The notes beneath the pieces were generated by a model. That model searched no databases. It was not told the origin of the DNA and saw only the letters and a list, made by a program, of their open reading frames with translations. The translations under genes were made by a program, and so were the position numbers. 64,000 bases of DNA from NCBI RefSeq assembly GCF_019222765.1, contig NZ_CP078145.1, forward strand, positions 372,001 through 436,000, in the 5' to 3' direction. The DNA is from Nocardia iowensis. GTDB lineage: Bacteria; Actinomycetota; Actinomycetes; Mycobacteriales; Mycobacteriaceae. Of this stretch, positions 23,130 through 32,887 are shown one piece after another; position 1 is the stretch's first letter, and every line of letters begins with the position of its first letter.

Positions 23130-24428
23130 TCAGTGATCCCGGTCACTCCCGCCGTGGCCGAAATGTCCCTCGCCGAACCGCCGGGGGGAGTGGCCGTGCA
23201 CCCCTTCCGCGTAGGCGGTTTCGGCGTGCAGCGCGAAGTCGATGCCGGCCGTCTCGTCTTCCTGGCTCACCCGGAAGCCGATGGCCCGGTCGATCAGCTT
23301 GCCGAGCACGAAGGTCACCGCGAACGCGTACGCCGCGACGACGAGCACGCCGACAAGCTGCTTGCCGAGCTGGGCGAGCCCGCCGCCGAAGAACAGTCCT
23401 TCGACGCCGCCGGTCATCACCTGGGTAGCGAGCAGGCCGATCAGCACTGTGCCGACAATGCCGCCGACGAAGTGCACGCCGACCACGTCGAGCGAATCGT
23501 CGTAGCCCGCCTTGAATTTCCAGCCGACCGCGAACGAACACACCACACCGGCGGCGAGTCCGACGATCAACGCACCGAACGTGTTCACCGACCCGCAGGA
23601 CGGCGTGATCGCGACCAGACCGGCCACCACGCCGGACGCCGCACCGAAGGTGGTCGGCCGCCCGTCGCGGATCTGCTCGACCGCGAGCCAGCCAAGCATG
23701 CCGAGGCAGCCCGCCACCAACGTGTTCAGGAATACCGCCGCCGCAACACCATTCGCGGCCAGCGCCGACCCGGCATTGAAGCCGAACCAGCCGAACCACA
23801 GCAAGCCCGCACCGAGCAACACGAAGGGCAGATTGTGTGGTCGCATGGCGTCGGTTTTGAAGCCGATGCGCGGGCCGAGCACCAGGGCGAGCGCCAGTGC
23901 CGAAGCGCCGGAAGCGATTTCGACGACCAGGCCACCCGCGTAGTCCAGCACGCCGAACGAAGCCAGCCAGCCGTCCGGACCCCACACCCAATGCGCGATG
24001 GGCGAGTAGACCGCCAGTGCCCACACCGGCACGAAGATCATCCATGCGGCGAATTTTGCGCGATCCGCGATCGCACCGCTGACCAGCGCCGCGGTCAGGA
24101 TGGCGAAGGTCAGCTGGAAGGTGGCGAACAGCAGCTCGGGCACCGCGCCGCGCACGCTGCCCGGATCGATGTCGGCCATGGCGAAATGGTCGAGATTGCC
24201 GATCAGGCCGCCGCCCGCGTCGTCGCTGAAGGCCAGGCTGTAGCCGACCAGCAGCCAGGCGACGGTCACCAGCGGGATCGCGATGAAGTTCATCATCAGC
24301 ATGTTGAGCACGCCGGTCGAGCGCACCATCCCGCCGTAGAACAGCGCGAGCGCCGGGGTCATCAGCAGCACCATGGCTGTGCTGATGAGCAGCCAGGCGG
24401 TGGCCGCGGGATCCAGGGGTGTGGACAC
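23130..24428 (-). CDS. amt: ammonium transporter
   Basis: 432 residues with eleven membrane helices. Family signatures: FYGGMVRSTGVLNMLMMNF near residue 30, PSCGSVNTFGALIVG in the middle, and HFVGGIVGTVLIGLL with one of the two pore histidines. The C-terminal cytoplasmic tail (about 395-432) carries the GlnK-contact region and ends His/Gly-rich. GTG 24428 has GAAGGAG seven bases upstream. No glnK follows here; the next gene on the strand is the MMPL transporter after the operator. Amt brings in ammonium or ammonia under nitrogen limitation. Confidence 0.93.
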   Translation of the reverse strand: MSTPLDPAATAWLLISTAMVLLMTPALALFYGGMVRSTGVLNMLMMNFIAIPLVTVAWLLVGYSLAFSDDAGGGLIGNLDHFAMADIDPGSVRGAVPELLFATFQLTFAILTAALVSGAIADRAKFAAWMIFVPVWALAVYSPIAHWVWGPDGWLASFGVLDYAGGLVVEIASGASALALALVLGPRIGFKTDAMRPHNLPFVLLGAGLLWFGWFGFNAGSALAANGVAAAVFLNTLVAGCLGMLGWLAVEQIRDGRPTTFGAASGVVAGLVAITPSCGSVNTFGALIVGLAAGVVCSFAVGWKFKAGYDDSLDVVGVHFVGGIVGTVLIGLLATQVMTGGVEGLFFGGGLAQLGKQLVGVLVVAAYAFAVTFVLGKLIDRAIGFRVSQEDETAGIDFALHAETAYAEGVHGHSPRRFGEGHFGHGGSDRDH

Positions 24429-24608
24429 GGGGTAACTCCTTCCACGCGGGATGCGTCGCAAGGAAATTACCGAACCCTCATTGTCGGATTTGCGCTGGTA
24501 CACGAGTTGGGCGCGGGTTCGGACATGGGATGTTTGCCGATGTTGTGGGTGTGATGGGCTAACGCCGCCCCCGTGGGCGGGCAGCATAGGGGCCGGGCTC
24601 GGGAGTGC

Positions 24609-25436
24609 CTACGAGACGCGAGACTTGCGCGCGATCGCGCGTTGACCACGTTTGCCCGGCACCGGGAGGTCGTCCTGCAACGCGACCCATTCGGCGGTGG
24701 TGAGCCAGAGTTCTTGGGCTCGCGCGTCGGCGGTGTTGTGGAAGATTCGGCGGCCCCGATCGTCGCGCAAGTCCTGCGCGGCGGTGGACCAGCGCGGTGC
24801 GCGGCCGTGCTCGGCCAGGTAGTCAGCGAGATAGGCCGCCACAGCGGTGCCGATCGTGTTGACCGGGCGCAGCGAGACCCGGTTGCCGTATTGATCGGAG
24901 TGGAAACGCCTTCCGGCGCACAGGGATCCGGCATTGGCGTTGGAGGCGATCCAGCCGGCGCGCTGGGCGCGCTCGATCAGCCAGAGGTGTTTCACCGACG
25001 AGGGGGCGATGTCGCCGATGCGGGTGCGGATCAGTGACATGACCTCTTCGGAGGACAGCACGTCGCGGCGGGTCGGTCCGATGCCGTGTGCGGTCCAGTG
25101 GGCATGCGCCAACGTGGCGAGGGCGCGACCGAAGTCATCGATGCTGCGCTGGGCGCGGCGGCCGAGGCGCTCGATGCGTTCGGCCTCGCGGCGCATCTCG
25201 TTCTGCGCGGTGAGGGTGCGGATCGCCGCCATGGTGGGGACTTGGCCGCGTTCGAGGAGTTCCAGGATGGCGGCGGAGGTGGCGGGATCGGCGGCGGCGG
25301 CCACCGGGAGCGAATCGCGTTTGATCGCGAAGTCCTGCGGGCTGATCGCGCGGCTCAGCAGGTCGACAGCGGAGCGGTCGCCGGCGAAGTCGGTGCTGGA
25401 CAGCAACGCGGCGGCGATGTCATCAGGCGACGGCAC
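24609..25436 (-). CDS. hypothetical protein, 275 aa
   Basis: A basic, helical protein with no membrane segment. Residues about 75-135 look like a coiled helix (AERIERLGRRAQRSIDDFGR). Residues about 140-200 have an HTH-like pattern (GPTRRDVLSSEEVMSLIRTR ... SSVKHLWLIERAQRAGWIAS), and the C-terminus is Arg/Lys rich. GTG 25436 was chosen for GGAGGAA upstream. It could be DNA-binding, but no family is recognised. It is isolated between amt and dnaX. Confidence 0.6.
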   Translation of the reverse strand: MPSPDDIAAALLSSTDFAGDRSAVDLLSRAISPQDFAIKRDSLPVAAAADPATSAAILELLERGQVPTMAAIRTLTAQNEMRREAERIERLGRRAQRSIDDFGRALATLAHAHWTAHGIGPTRRDVLSSEEVMSLIRTRIGDIAPSSVKHLWLIERAQRAGWIASNANAGSLCAGRRFHSDQYGNRVSLRPVNTIGTAVAAYLADYLAEHGRAPRWSTAAQDLRDDRGRRIFHNTADARAQELWLTTAEWVALQDDLPVPGKRGQRAIARKSRVS

Positions 25437-25923
25437 GGTGAGAAGTTCCTCCGATGGAAGTGGAACTCGAAAGCGCTGTGCGGGAACGTGCGCGGTGCGG
25501 GAAACTGCGCGGGAACTTTTGGTTGTGCCCCGGTCGGGATGAGGGACCGGCCGGGGCAACCAACCTGATGAAGGTTTGGCTACCGAAGTTGCCGATTGCC
25601 ACGGTAGCCAGCTGCTTGCGTCGGTGTCACCCTCGTTGACACTTTCGTTATCTCCACAAACCTGCGGCAAATCGGGGCGTGAGTACCTATTTTTCGGTCT
25701 ACATGGGGGAATTGGGCGGTAATTTCCCGCATTCGACCGGTCCCGCGTCAGTGATAGCTCATGCGTTGCCGCTGTTGTTGCCGCTCAATGGGTGTTAAGA
25801 AGGTCAATAGAATCTTGTGATTTGGATCACATTTGTGGCGACGCTGCTGCTGGGGTTCCGCCGCGCCGGGCCCGGCGACGAGCGGGAATGTTCTTTGTCG
25901 GTGCACGCCGGTAACCTCTGGCC
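25437..25923. other. 487-bp divergent intergenic region
   Basis: Holds the promoters of the 24609-25436 gene (minus) and dnaX (plus). Apart from the Crp-type site at 25816-25831, nothing gene-like is seen; open frames have low third-position GC. Confidence 0.5.
25816..25831. promoter_or_regulatory. Crp/GlxR-type binding site
   Basis: TGTGATTTGGATCACA is a perfect TGTGA-N6-TCACA site, the consensus of actinobacterial cAMP receptor proteins. It lies 93 bp upstream of the dnaX start codon. Confidence 0.65.
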
Positions 25924-28900
25924 GTGGCTCTGTACCGGAAGTACCGACCGGCAACGTTCGCTGAGGTAGTGGGTCAGGAGCACGTCACCGACCCACTGAG
26001 CATCGCCCTCGACACCGGCCGGGTCAGTCATGCCTACCTGTTCTCCGGCCCGCGTGGTTGCGGCAAGACCTCGTCGGCGCGCATCCTCGCGCGTTCGCTG
26101 AACTGCGTGCATGGCCCGACCTCTACGCCGTGCGGTGTGTGCCCGTCCTGTATCGCGCTCGGACCGGGCGGGCCGGGAAACCTCGACGTGATCGAACTCG
26201 ACGCCGCGAGCCACGGCGGCGTCGACGACACCCGCGAACTGCGCGACCGCGCCTTCTACGCGCCCGCGGAATCCCGGTATCGGGTGTTCATCGTCGACGA
26301 GGCGCACATGGTCACCACGGCGGGCTTCAACGCGCTGCTGAAGATCGTCGAAGAGCCGCCGGCCCACCTGATCTTCATCTTCGCCACCACCGAGCCGGAC
26401 AAGGTGCTGCCGACCATCCGCTCGCGCACCCACCACTACCCGTTCCGGTTGCTGCCGCCCAACACCATGCGCGGACTGCTCGGCAAGATCTGCGAACAGG
26501 AGCAGGTCGCCGTCGAAGAAGCGGTGTACCCCTTGGTGATTCGCGCGGGTGGTGGTTCGCCGCGCGACAGCCTCAGCGTGCTCGACCAGCTGCTTGCCGG
26601 TGCGGGTCCGGACGGCGTCACCTACTCCAGGGCCGTCTCGCTGCTCGGTGTTACCGATGTCGCGCTGATCGATGACGCGATCGGGGCGCTGGCCGACAAT
26701 GACGGCGCCGAATTGTTCGGCACTGTCGACCGGGTGATGGAGGCGGGTCACGATCCGCGCCGCTTCGCCGTCGACCTGTTGGAGCGATTGCGCGACCTGA
26801 TCCTGATGCGCGCCGTCCCCGACGCGGTGGACCGCGGCTTGGTCTCCGGCCCCGGCGACGTGCTCGATCGGATGCGCGAACAAGCCGGGCGGCTCGGCCC
26901 GGCCACCTTGGCGCGCTATGCCGAGCTGCTGCACGAGGCGCTCGGTGAAATGCGCGGCGCTACGTCACCACGGCTGCTGCTGGAGGTCGTCTGCGCCCGC
27001 ATGCTGTTGCCGTCGGTGTCCGACGCCGAATCCGCCACATTGCAGCGGTTGGAACGACTCGAACGTGGATTCGCCAGCGGCACAATCGCACCCGCCGCTT
27101 CGGGTTCGGCGCCTGCCGCGGCCGCACCACTCAGGCCCGCTGCCGCCAGTGGAACGTCTGCCGAATCGACTCGCCGACGTGGTGCGGAGGCGCTGGCCGC
27201 GATCCGCCGCGAGACGTCGGGCTCGGGCGGTGCCGCCGTGTCCGGCACCGGTGCGAGCGCTGTGCCGGGAGCTCGCGGGGGAGCTTCCGGATCGGCTGCA
27301 GCTCCGGGCGATACCTCGGCGGGACGCGGTCAGGACCAGGCCGGGGGTGCCGGATCGGCGAATGCTGCTGCGGCCGACAGCATCGCACCCGCCGCACGCG
27401 GTTCTGCGGACGCCGCCGGAGCCGGGTCACCGGGCAACACCACGGGTCGCGCTGATGTCGGCGCGGATGCGGATATGGCGGCAGCCGGAACCGTCGCGTC
27501 GGCCGTCGGTTCGGGTGCCGCTGTCGACCGTTCTACTTCGGCGGCCGGATCTGTTGGTTCCGCGCTGCCGCCCGAGTCGGCATCGTCCGTTCCCGCTGCG
27601 GGCCACGGTCCGGCGGGTTCGGCCGACCAGGATTCGACGACGGCCGTGCCGGAACCCCAAGCACCGCACCAGGTTCCCGCAGCCGAAGTTGGCGAAGAGG
27701 TTGCCGAGCAGCTGTCCGGCCCCTCGGGGCAAGCCGCCGCGCCCGCGTCGAGTACCGCCGGACAAGCTGCCGCACCGCAACCGTCACATACCGCTGCCTC
27801 CGCCGAGCAGTCCGCCGCGCCGCAAGCACCAGCTGCCGCATCGACCGCCGCTGGCGCAGGGCAGGCAGCCGCACCACGATCATCTTCCGCCCAGCCAGGC
27901 TCGGCCGCCCAAGCTGGCCCGGCCGTGCAATCGGGTTCGGCCACCCAGCCAAATCCGGCCGCTCAGCCAGGTTCGGCCGCTGAGTCGGGTTCGGCCGTGC
28001 AGTCGGGTTCGGCCGCTGAGTCGGGTTCGGCCGTGCAGTCGGGCTCGGCCGTGCAGTCAGGTTCGGCCGCCCAAGCTGGCCCGGCCGTGCAATCGGGTTC
28101 GGCCACCCGGTCAAATCCGACCGCTCAGCCAGGCTCCGCCGCTCAGTCGGGTTCGGCCGCTGAGTCGGGTTCGGCCGCTCAGTCGGGTTCGGCCGTGCAG
28201 TCGGGTCCGGCCCCCCAGCCAGGCTCGGCCGCTCAGCCGGGTCCGGCCGCTCAAGCTGGTACGAACGCCCAGCCTGACGCGGCCGGTGGGGCGGAGCAGT
28301 CGGCAACCCCGGCCCAGCCGAACGCTGATCTGCTGCGCGAGGTCGAGGCTGCCTGGGCGGACATCCGCACCAAGGTGCGCGAGTTCGGTGCCGCCGTGCA
28401 GGCGATGCTCGCCGGTGCCTCGGTGGCGCGGATCGAAGGTGACGTCATCGTGTTCGCGCATCAGCACGCGCCATTGGCGCAGCGGTTGTCCGACCCGCGC
28501 AACCTGGATGCCGTGCGTTCGGCGGTCCGTGCCGTGCTCGGGCGCGACCACGACGTGCGCTGGGAAGCGGGGGGCGCCGCGCAACGACCCGCGGCGACGC
28601 CTCGGGCCGGTGGGCAGGGCAAACCTCAGCGCGGCGCCGGGCAACCGGCGGGGCGTGAATCCGGCAACGTGGCCGGGCGCGGCACCGATGCGCCCGCCGC
28701 ACCGCGCTTCTCGCGGCCGAGCCAGGCCAAGAACGCGGCGGCGGATAAGGCCGCCAGTGCGAACAAGCCGCGCTCGTTCGGCGGCTATGACGACATTCCC
28801 CCGCCCGATTTTCCCGATCTACCGGATGATCCCGGCCCTTTTGATTCTGCGCCGCCCGAGTCGGCGCAGCCCCCGGTCGGCAATGAGCCAGGTAGCAACG

Positions 28901-29067
28901 GCGGCTGGGCTGCCGACGGAGTGGTACCACCGTCCACCGCCGAGGACGAAGAGGAGATGATCCGGGCCGCGGCGGTTCCGGTGGCGCCGGAAGATCGGCG
29001 CGACCCCGACGAGGTCGCCCTCGAATTGCTGAAGAGTGAGCTCGGGGCCACACAGCTGAATGGTTGA
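25924..29067 (+). CDS. dnaX: DNA polymerase III gamma/tau subunit with giant repeat linker
   Basis: Clamp-loader ATPase, 1047 residues against about 580 in mycobacteria. Domain I has Walker A GPRGCGKTSSAR (Lys48), four zinc-binding cysteines (CVHGPTSTPCGVCPSC), Walker B VFIVDEAHM and the SRC motif IRSRTHHY. Domains II-III run to about residue 375. A long Ala/Ser/Gly/Gln/Pro linker (about 385-800) then contains an 18-bp tandem repeat array. A conserved C-terminal tau domain follows (ADLLREVEAAW ... VRAVLG, about 800-885), then a disordered acidic tail. GTG 25924 gives the usual MALYRKYRP start. A Crp-type site lies upstream. Confidence 0.95.
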   Translation: MALYRKYRPATFAEVVGQEHVTDPLSIALDTGRVSHAYLFSGPRGCGKTSSARILARSLNCVHGPTSTPCGVCPSCIALGPGGPGNLDVIELDAASHGGVDDTRELRDRAFYAPAESRYRVFIVDEAHMVTTAGFNALLKIVEEPPAHLIFIFATTEPDKVLPTIRSRTHHYPFRLLPPNTMRGLLGKICEQEQVAVEEAVYPLVIRAGGGSPRDSLSVLDQLLAGAGPDGVTYSRAVSLLGVTDVALIDDAIGALADNDGAELFGTVDRVMEAGHDPRRFAVDLLERLRDLILMRAVPDAVDRGLVSGPGDVLDRMREQAGRLGPATLARYAELLHEALGEMRGATSPRLLLEVVCARMLLPSVSDAESATLQRLERLERGFASGTIAPAASGSAPAAAAPLRPAAASGTSAESTRRRGAEALAAIRRETSGSGGAAVSGTGASAVPGARGGASGSAAAPGDTSAGRGQDQAGGAGSANAAAADSIAPAARGSADAAGAGSPGNTTGRADVGADADMAAAGTVASAVGSGAAVDRSTSAAGSVGSALPPESASSVPAAGHGPAGSADQDSTTAVPEPQAPHQVPAAEVGEEVAEQLSGPSGQAAAPASSTAGQAAAPQPSHTAASAEQSAAPQAPAAASTAAGAGQAAAPRSSSAQPGSAAQAGPAVQSGSATQPNPAAQPGSAAESGSAVQSGSAAESGSAVQSGSAVQSGSAAQAGPAVQSGSATRSNPTAQPGSAAQSGSAAESGSAAQSGSAVQSGPAPQPGSAAQPGPAAQAGTNAQPDAAGGAEQSATPAQPNADLLREVEAAWADIRTKVREFGAAVQAMLAGASVARIEGDVIVFAHQHAPLAQRLSDPRNLDAVRSAVRAVLGRDHDVRWEAGGAAQRPAATPRAGGQGKPQRGAGQPAGRESGNVAGRGTDAPAAPRFSRPSQAKNAAADKAASANKPRSFGGYDDIPPPDFPDLPDDPGPFDSAPPESAQPPVGNEPGSNGGWAADGVVPPSTAEDEEEMIRAAAVPVAPEDRRDPDEVALELLKSELGATQLNG
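27894..28275 (+). repeat. 18-bp coding minisatellite in dnaX
   Basis: About twenty degenerate copies of an 18-bp unit (consensus near GCCGTGCAGTCGGGTTCG) encode hexapeptides such as AVQSGS, AAESGS and AAQPGS. A higher-order copy is visible: 27900-27980 recurs almost exactly at 28062-28142, an offset of 162 bp or nine units. All units keep the reading frame, so copy number can vary without frameshift. Confidence 0.9.
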
Positions 29068-29093
29068 CAACCACCGCCGCCAAGACGTTAAGT
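29064..29093 (+). promoter_or_regulatory. candidate promoter of fadA-fadB
   Basis: TTGACA (29064-29069), 18-bp spacer, TTAAGT (29088-29093). The -35 overlaps the dnaX stop codon (29065-29067). A second TAGTAT -10-like box lies near 29115. It would give a leader of about 260 nt to fadA. Confidence 0.5.
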
Positions 29094-29358
29094 TAACCGG
29101 AGTTCGCACACCACGGTAGTATGAACGGGTGGCCGTGAGCTCCGGTACGACGAGGTTCTATGGTATGCCCAGGCGTATGGGCGATCGGAACCTGCGTCCG
29201 CCGTCGCATGCCGCGTTTTGTACAGCGTCAGGACGGTCGGTCGCAGGGCCGGTCGGCGAGGTTACCCGCAGCTACCCCGCATCGCGCGGAGTAGCCGCAC
29301 AGAGCGCTCGGACGGACGACGTCCGGCCGCCGCACCTTTAAGGAAGGAACACTCCGAT

Positions 29359-30573
29359 ATGACCACAGAGGCCTACATTTACGAGGCCATCCGCACTCCG
29401 CGCGGCCGCGGCAAGAAGAACGGCTCGCTGCATTCGGTCAAGCCGATCGACTTGACTGTTGGTCTGATCCAGGAGCTGCGCGGCCGCTTTCCGAACCTCG
29501 ACGAAGACCGGATCTCGGATCTGATCCTCGGTGTCGTCAGCCCCGTCGGCGACCAGGGCATGGATATCGCCCGCACCGCGGTGACCGTGGCCGGCCTGCC
29601 CGACACCGTCGGCGGCTTCCAGCTCAACCGGTTCTGTGCCTCCGGCCTCGAGGCCGTCAACCTGGCCGCGCAGAAGGTGCGCTCCGGCTTCGACGACCTG
29701 GTCATCGCCGGTGGCGTCGAGTCGATGTCGCGCGTGGCAATGGGCTCCGACGGCGGCGCGTGGGCACTGGACCCCGCCACCAACTACGACACCTACTTCG
29801 TCCCGCAGGGTGTTTCGGCCGACCTGATCGCCACCATCGAGGGCTTCAGCCGCGACGATGTCGACGCTTACGCGGTGCGCTCGCAGGAGCTGGCCGCCAA
29901 GGCCACCACCGGCGGTTACTTCGCCAAGTCGCTGGTCCCGGTCAAGGACCAGAACGGCATCGTCGTGCTGGACAAGGACGAGCACATGCGTCCGGGCACC
30001 ACCGCCGAGGACCTGGCCAAGCTCAACCCGTCGTTCGCCGTAATCGGTGAGATGGGTGGCTTCGACGCCGTCGCACTGCAGAAGTTCTACTTCGTCGAGA
30101 AGATCAACCACGTGCACCACGGCGGCAACAGCTCCGGCATCGTCGACGGTGCCGCGCTGGTGCTCGTCGGTACCGAAGAGGCGGGCAAGGCCTCGGGCCT
30201 GACCCCGCGTGCGCGCGTCGTCGCGACCGCGACCAGCGGCGCCGACTCGACCATCATGCTGACCGGTCCCACCCCGGCCGCCAAGAAGGCGCTGGCCAAG
30301 GCGGGCCTGACCATCGAAGACATGGATCTGGTCGAGATCAACGAGGCGTTCGCCTCCGTGGTGCTGAAGTTCCAGAAGGACCTCAACGTCCCGGACGAGA
30401 AGCTGAACGTCAACGGCGGCGCGATCGCCATGGGCCACCCGCTGGGTGCCACCGGCGCGATGATCACCGGCACCATGGTCGACGAGCTGGAGCGCCGCAA
30501 CGGCCGCTACGCGCTGATCACCCTCTGCATCGGCGGCGGCATGGGCGTTGCCACCATCATCGAGCGCGTCTAA
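29359..30573 (+). CDS. fadA: acetyl-CoA acyltransferase (thiolase)
   Basis: Last step of beta-oxidation: cleaves 3-ketoacyl-CoA with CoA to acetyl-CoA and shortened acyl-CoA. 404 residues. Cys93 in [10 protein letters not shown] is the acylated nucleophile; [41 protein letters not shown] with its His, and CIGGGMG with the second active Cys complete the thiolase signatures. AAGGAAGG before ATG. fadB follows after 40 bp, so they form an operon encoding the two subunits of the trifunctional enzyme, as in Rv0859-Rv0860. Confidence 0.95.
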   Translation: MTTEAYIYEAIRTPRGRGKKNGSLHSVKPIDLTVGLIQELRGRFPNLDEDRISDLILGVVSPVGDQGMDIARTAVTVAGLPDTVGGFQLNRFCASGLEAVNLAAQKVRSGFDDLVIAGGVESMSRVAMGSDGGAWALDPATNYDTYFVPQGVSADLIATIEGFSRDDVDAYAVRSQELAAKATTGGYFAKSLVPVKDQNGIVVLDKDEHMRPGTTAEDLAKLNPSFAVIGEMGGFDAVALQKFYFVEKINHVHHGGNSSGIVDGAALVLVGTEEAGKASGLTPRARVVATATSGADSTIMLTGPTPAAKKALAKAGLTIEDMDLVEINEAFASVVLKFQKDLNVPDEKLNVNGGAIAMGHPLGATGAMITGTMVDELERRNGRYALITLCIGGGMGVATIIERV

Positions 30574-30613
30574 TCCCAACCGACAGCTGAGAATTCAAGG
30601 GAGACACATAGCT

Positions 30614-32770
30614 GTGACCAGCACCGAAACCAACATGATCGGTTGGGAGCAGGATTCGGACGGCATCGTCGTATTGACGATGGACGACCCGAACCAGGGC
30701 GCCAACACGATGAACGAGCTGTACAAGACGTCGATGACCGCGACCGTCGAGCGGCTCGAGGCGGAGAAGGACAACATCACCGGTGTTGTCGTCACCTCCG
30801 CGAAGAAGACCTTCTTCGCCGGCGGCGACCTGAAGAACATGATGAAGGTCGGCCCGGAAGACGGCCAGGCCCTCATGGACGAGCTGGCCACCATCAAGGG
30901 TGCGCTGCGTCGCCTGGAGACCCTCGGCAAGCCGGTCGTCGCCGCCATCAACGGCGCCGCGCTCGGCGGTGGCCTGGAGATCGCGCTGGCCTGTCACTAC
31001 CGGATCGCGGCCGACGTGCCCGGTTCGCAGATCGGTCTGCCCGAGGTCACCCTCGGCCTGCTGCCCGCGGGCGGCGGTGTCATCCGCACCGTGCGCATGC
31101 TCGGCCTGCAGAACGCCCTGATGCAGGTGCTGCTGCAGGGCCAGCGCAACAAGCCGGCCAAGGCCAAGGAGATCGGCCTGGTCAACGAGCTGGTCGGCTC
31201 GGTCGACGAGCTGGTCCCGGCCGCCAAGGCGTGGATCAAGGCCAACCCGGACAAGGGCGTGCAGCCCTGGGACGTCAAGGGCTTCAAGATCCCCGGCGGC
31301 ACCCCGTCCAGCCCGGCGTTCGCGGCCAACCTCCCCGCCTTCCCGGCCAACCTGCGCAAGCAGCTCAAGGGCGCGAACATGCCTGCCCCGCGGGCGATCA
31401 TGGCCGCCGCGGTCGAGGGCTCGCAGGTCGACATCGACAACGCCTCGCTCATCGAGTCGCGCTATTTCGTGCACCTGCTCACCGGCCCGGTCGCGAAGAA
31501 CATGATCCAGGCGTTCTTCTTCGACCTGCAGGCCATCAACAACGGTGGCTCGCGGCCGAAGGACGTGCCGAAGAAGGACATCAAGAAGATCGGCGTGCTC
31601 GGCGCGGGCATGATGGGCGCTGGCATCGCCTACGTCTCCGCTAAGGCCGGCTACGACGTCGTGCTCAAGGACGTCACCATCGAGGCAGCCGAGCGCGGCA
31701 AGAACTACTCGGAGAAGATCGAGGCCAAGGCGCTGTCCCGGGGCAAGACCACCGAGGAGAAGTCCAAGGCGCTGCTCGATCGGATCAAGCCGTCCGCCGA
31801 CGCCAAGGACTTCGACGGCGTCGACTTCGTGATCGAGGCCGTCTTCGAGAACACCGAGCTCAAGCACAAGGTGTTCCAGGAGATCGAGGACATCGTCACT
31901 CCGGACGCGCTGCTCGGCTCGAACACCTCCACCCTGCCGATCACCGGTCTCGCGGCCGGTGTGAAGCGCCAGGAAGACTTCATCGGCATCCACTTCTTCT
32001 CGCCGGTCGACAAGATGCCGCTGGTGGAGATCATCAAGGGTGAGAAGACCTCGCCCGAGGCGCTGGCCCGGGTGTTCGACTACACCCTCGCGATCAAGAA
32101 GACCCCGATCGTCGTCAACGACAGCCGTGGCTTCTTCACCTCGCGGGTGATCGGCACCTTCGTCAACGAGGCGATCGCCATGCTCACCGAGGGCATCGAG
32201 CCCGCGACCATCGAGCAGGCCGGTCTGCAGGCGGGTTACCCGGCCGCGCCGCTGCAGCTGTCGGATGAGCTGAACATGAAGCTCATGCAGAAGATCGCCA
32301 AGGAGACCATCGAGGCCGCCCAGCAGGGCGATACCACGATGGGCAAGAAGCGCCACCCGGCGCAGGACGTCATCGACTACATGGTCGGCGAGGGTCGTCC
32401 GGGTCGCCTCGAGAAGGCGGGCTTCTACGAGTACGACGAGAACGGCAAGCGCACCGGCCTGTGGCCGGGCCTGCGTGAGCACTTCAAGACCACGGCGGAC
32501 TTCACCGTGCCGCTGCAGGATCTGATCGACCGCATGCTGTTCGCGGAGGCGATCGAGACCCAGAAGTGCTTCGACGAGGGCGTGCTGGAGACCACCGCCG
32601 ACGCCAACATCGGTTCGATCTTCGGCATCGGTTTCCCGGCCTGGACCGGTGGTGTGCACCAGTTCATTGTCGGCTACCCGGGTGGGCAGGCCGCGTTCGT
32701 CGAGCGCGCCGACTACCTCGCCAAGACCTACGGCGATCGCTTCGAGGTTCCCGCCTCGCTGCGCAAGTAG
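30614..32770 (+). CDS. fadB: fatty acid oxidation multifunctional enzyme alpha subunit
   Basis: 718 residues. The N-terminal crotonase half has 2-enoyl-CoA hydratase motifs AALGGGLEIALACHYRIAA and QIGLPEVTLGLLPAGGG, with the catalytic glutamates. After a linker the 3-hydroxyacyl-CoA dehydrogenase starts near residue 330 with the NAD motif GVLGAGMMGAGIAYV, then SNTSTLPI and GIHFFSPVDKMPLVEII, whose His is catalytic. GTG 30614 is chosen because AAGGGAG lies nine bases upstream and the length fits Rv0860. It forms the heterotetramer with FadA. A strong terminator follows. Confidence 0.95.
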   Translation: MTSTETNMIGWEQDSDGIVVLTMDDPNQGANTMNELYKTSMTATVERLEAEKDNITGVVVTSAKKTFFAGGDLKNMMKVGPEDGQALMDELATIKGALRRLETLGKPVVAAINGAALGGGLEIALACHYRIAADVPGSQIGLPEVTLGLLPAGGGVIRTVRMLGLQNALMQVLLQGQRNKPAKAKEIGLVNELVGSVDELVPAAKAWIKANPDKGVQPWDVKGFKIPGGTPSSPAFAANLPAFPANLRKQLKGANMPAPRAIMAAAVEGSQVDIDNASLIESRYFVHLLTGPVAKNMIQAFFFDLQAINNGGSRPKDVPKKDIKKIGVLGAGMMGAGIAYVSAKAGYDVVLKDVTIEAAERGKNYSEKIEAKALSRGKTTEEKSKALLDRIKPSADAKDFDGVDFVIEAVFENTELKHKVFQEIEDIVTPDALLGSNTSTLPITGLAAGVKRQEDFIGIHFFSPVDKMPLVEIIKGEKTSPEALARVFDYTLAIKKTPIVVNDSRGFFTSRVIGTFVNEAIAMLTEGIEPATIEQAGLQAGYPAAPLQLSDELNMKLMQKIAKETIEAAQQGDTTMGKKRHPAQDVIDYMVGEGRPGRLEKAGFYEYDENGKRTGLWPGLREHFKTTADFTVPLQDLIDRMLFAEAIETQKCFDEGVLETTADANIGSIFGIGFPAWTGGVHQFIVGYPGGQAAFVERADYLAKTYGDRFEVPASLRK

Positions 32771-32781
32771 TCATCAACGGC

Positions 32782-32816
32782 AAAGCCCGCCACCGTGTTT
32801 CGCGGTGGCGGGCTTT
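32782..32816 (+). terminator. hairpin terminator of fadA-fadB
   Basis: AAAGCCCGCCACCG (32782-32795) pairs perfectly with 32803-32816 around a short loop, 12 bases after the fadB stop. Confidence 0.85.
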
Positions 32817-32887
32817 CGCCGTTTCCCGGGTTGTCGGTACGGTCGATTCGGGTGCTGTTCACCTGCTGGTACCGCACTGTGGATAAC

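Noticed and set aside
25924..29067. Programmed frameshift in dnaX giving gamma
   Set aside because: No slippery A-rich heptamer or stimulatory structure with a nearby stop was found; the single frame is open to the tau C-terminus.
30557..32659. 700-codon open frame antisense to fadB
   Set aside because: High GC leaves the antisense frame open; composition is Arg/Leu/Gly/Asp biased and it mirrors fadB exactly, which has all catalytic motifs.
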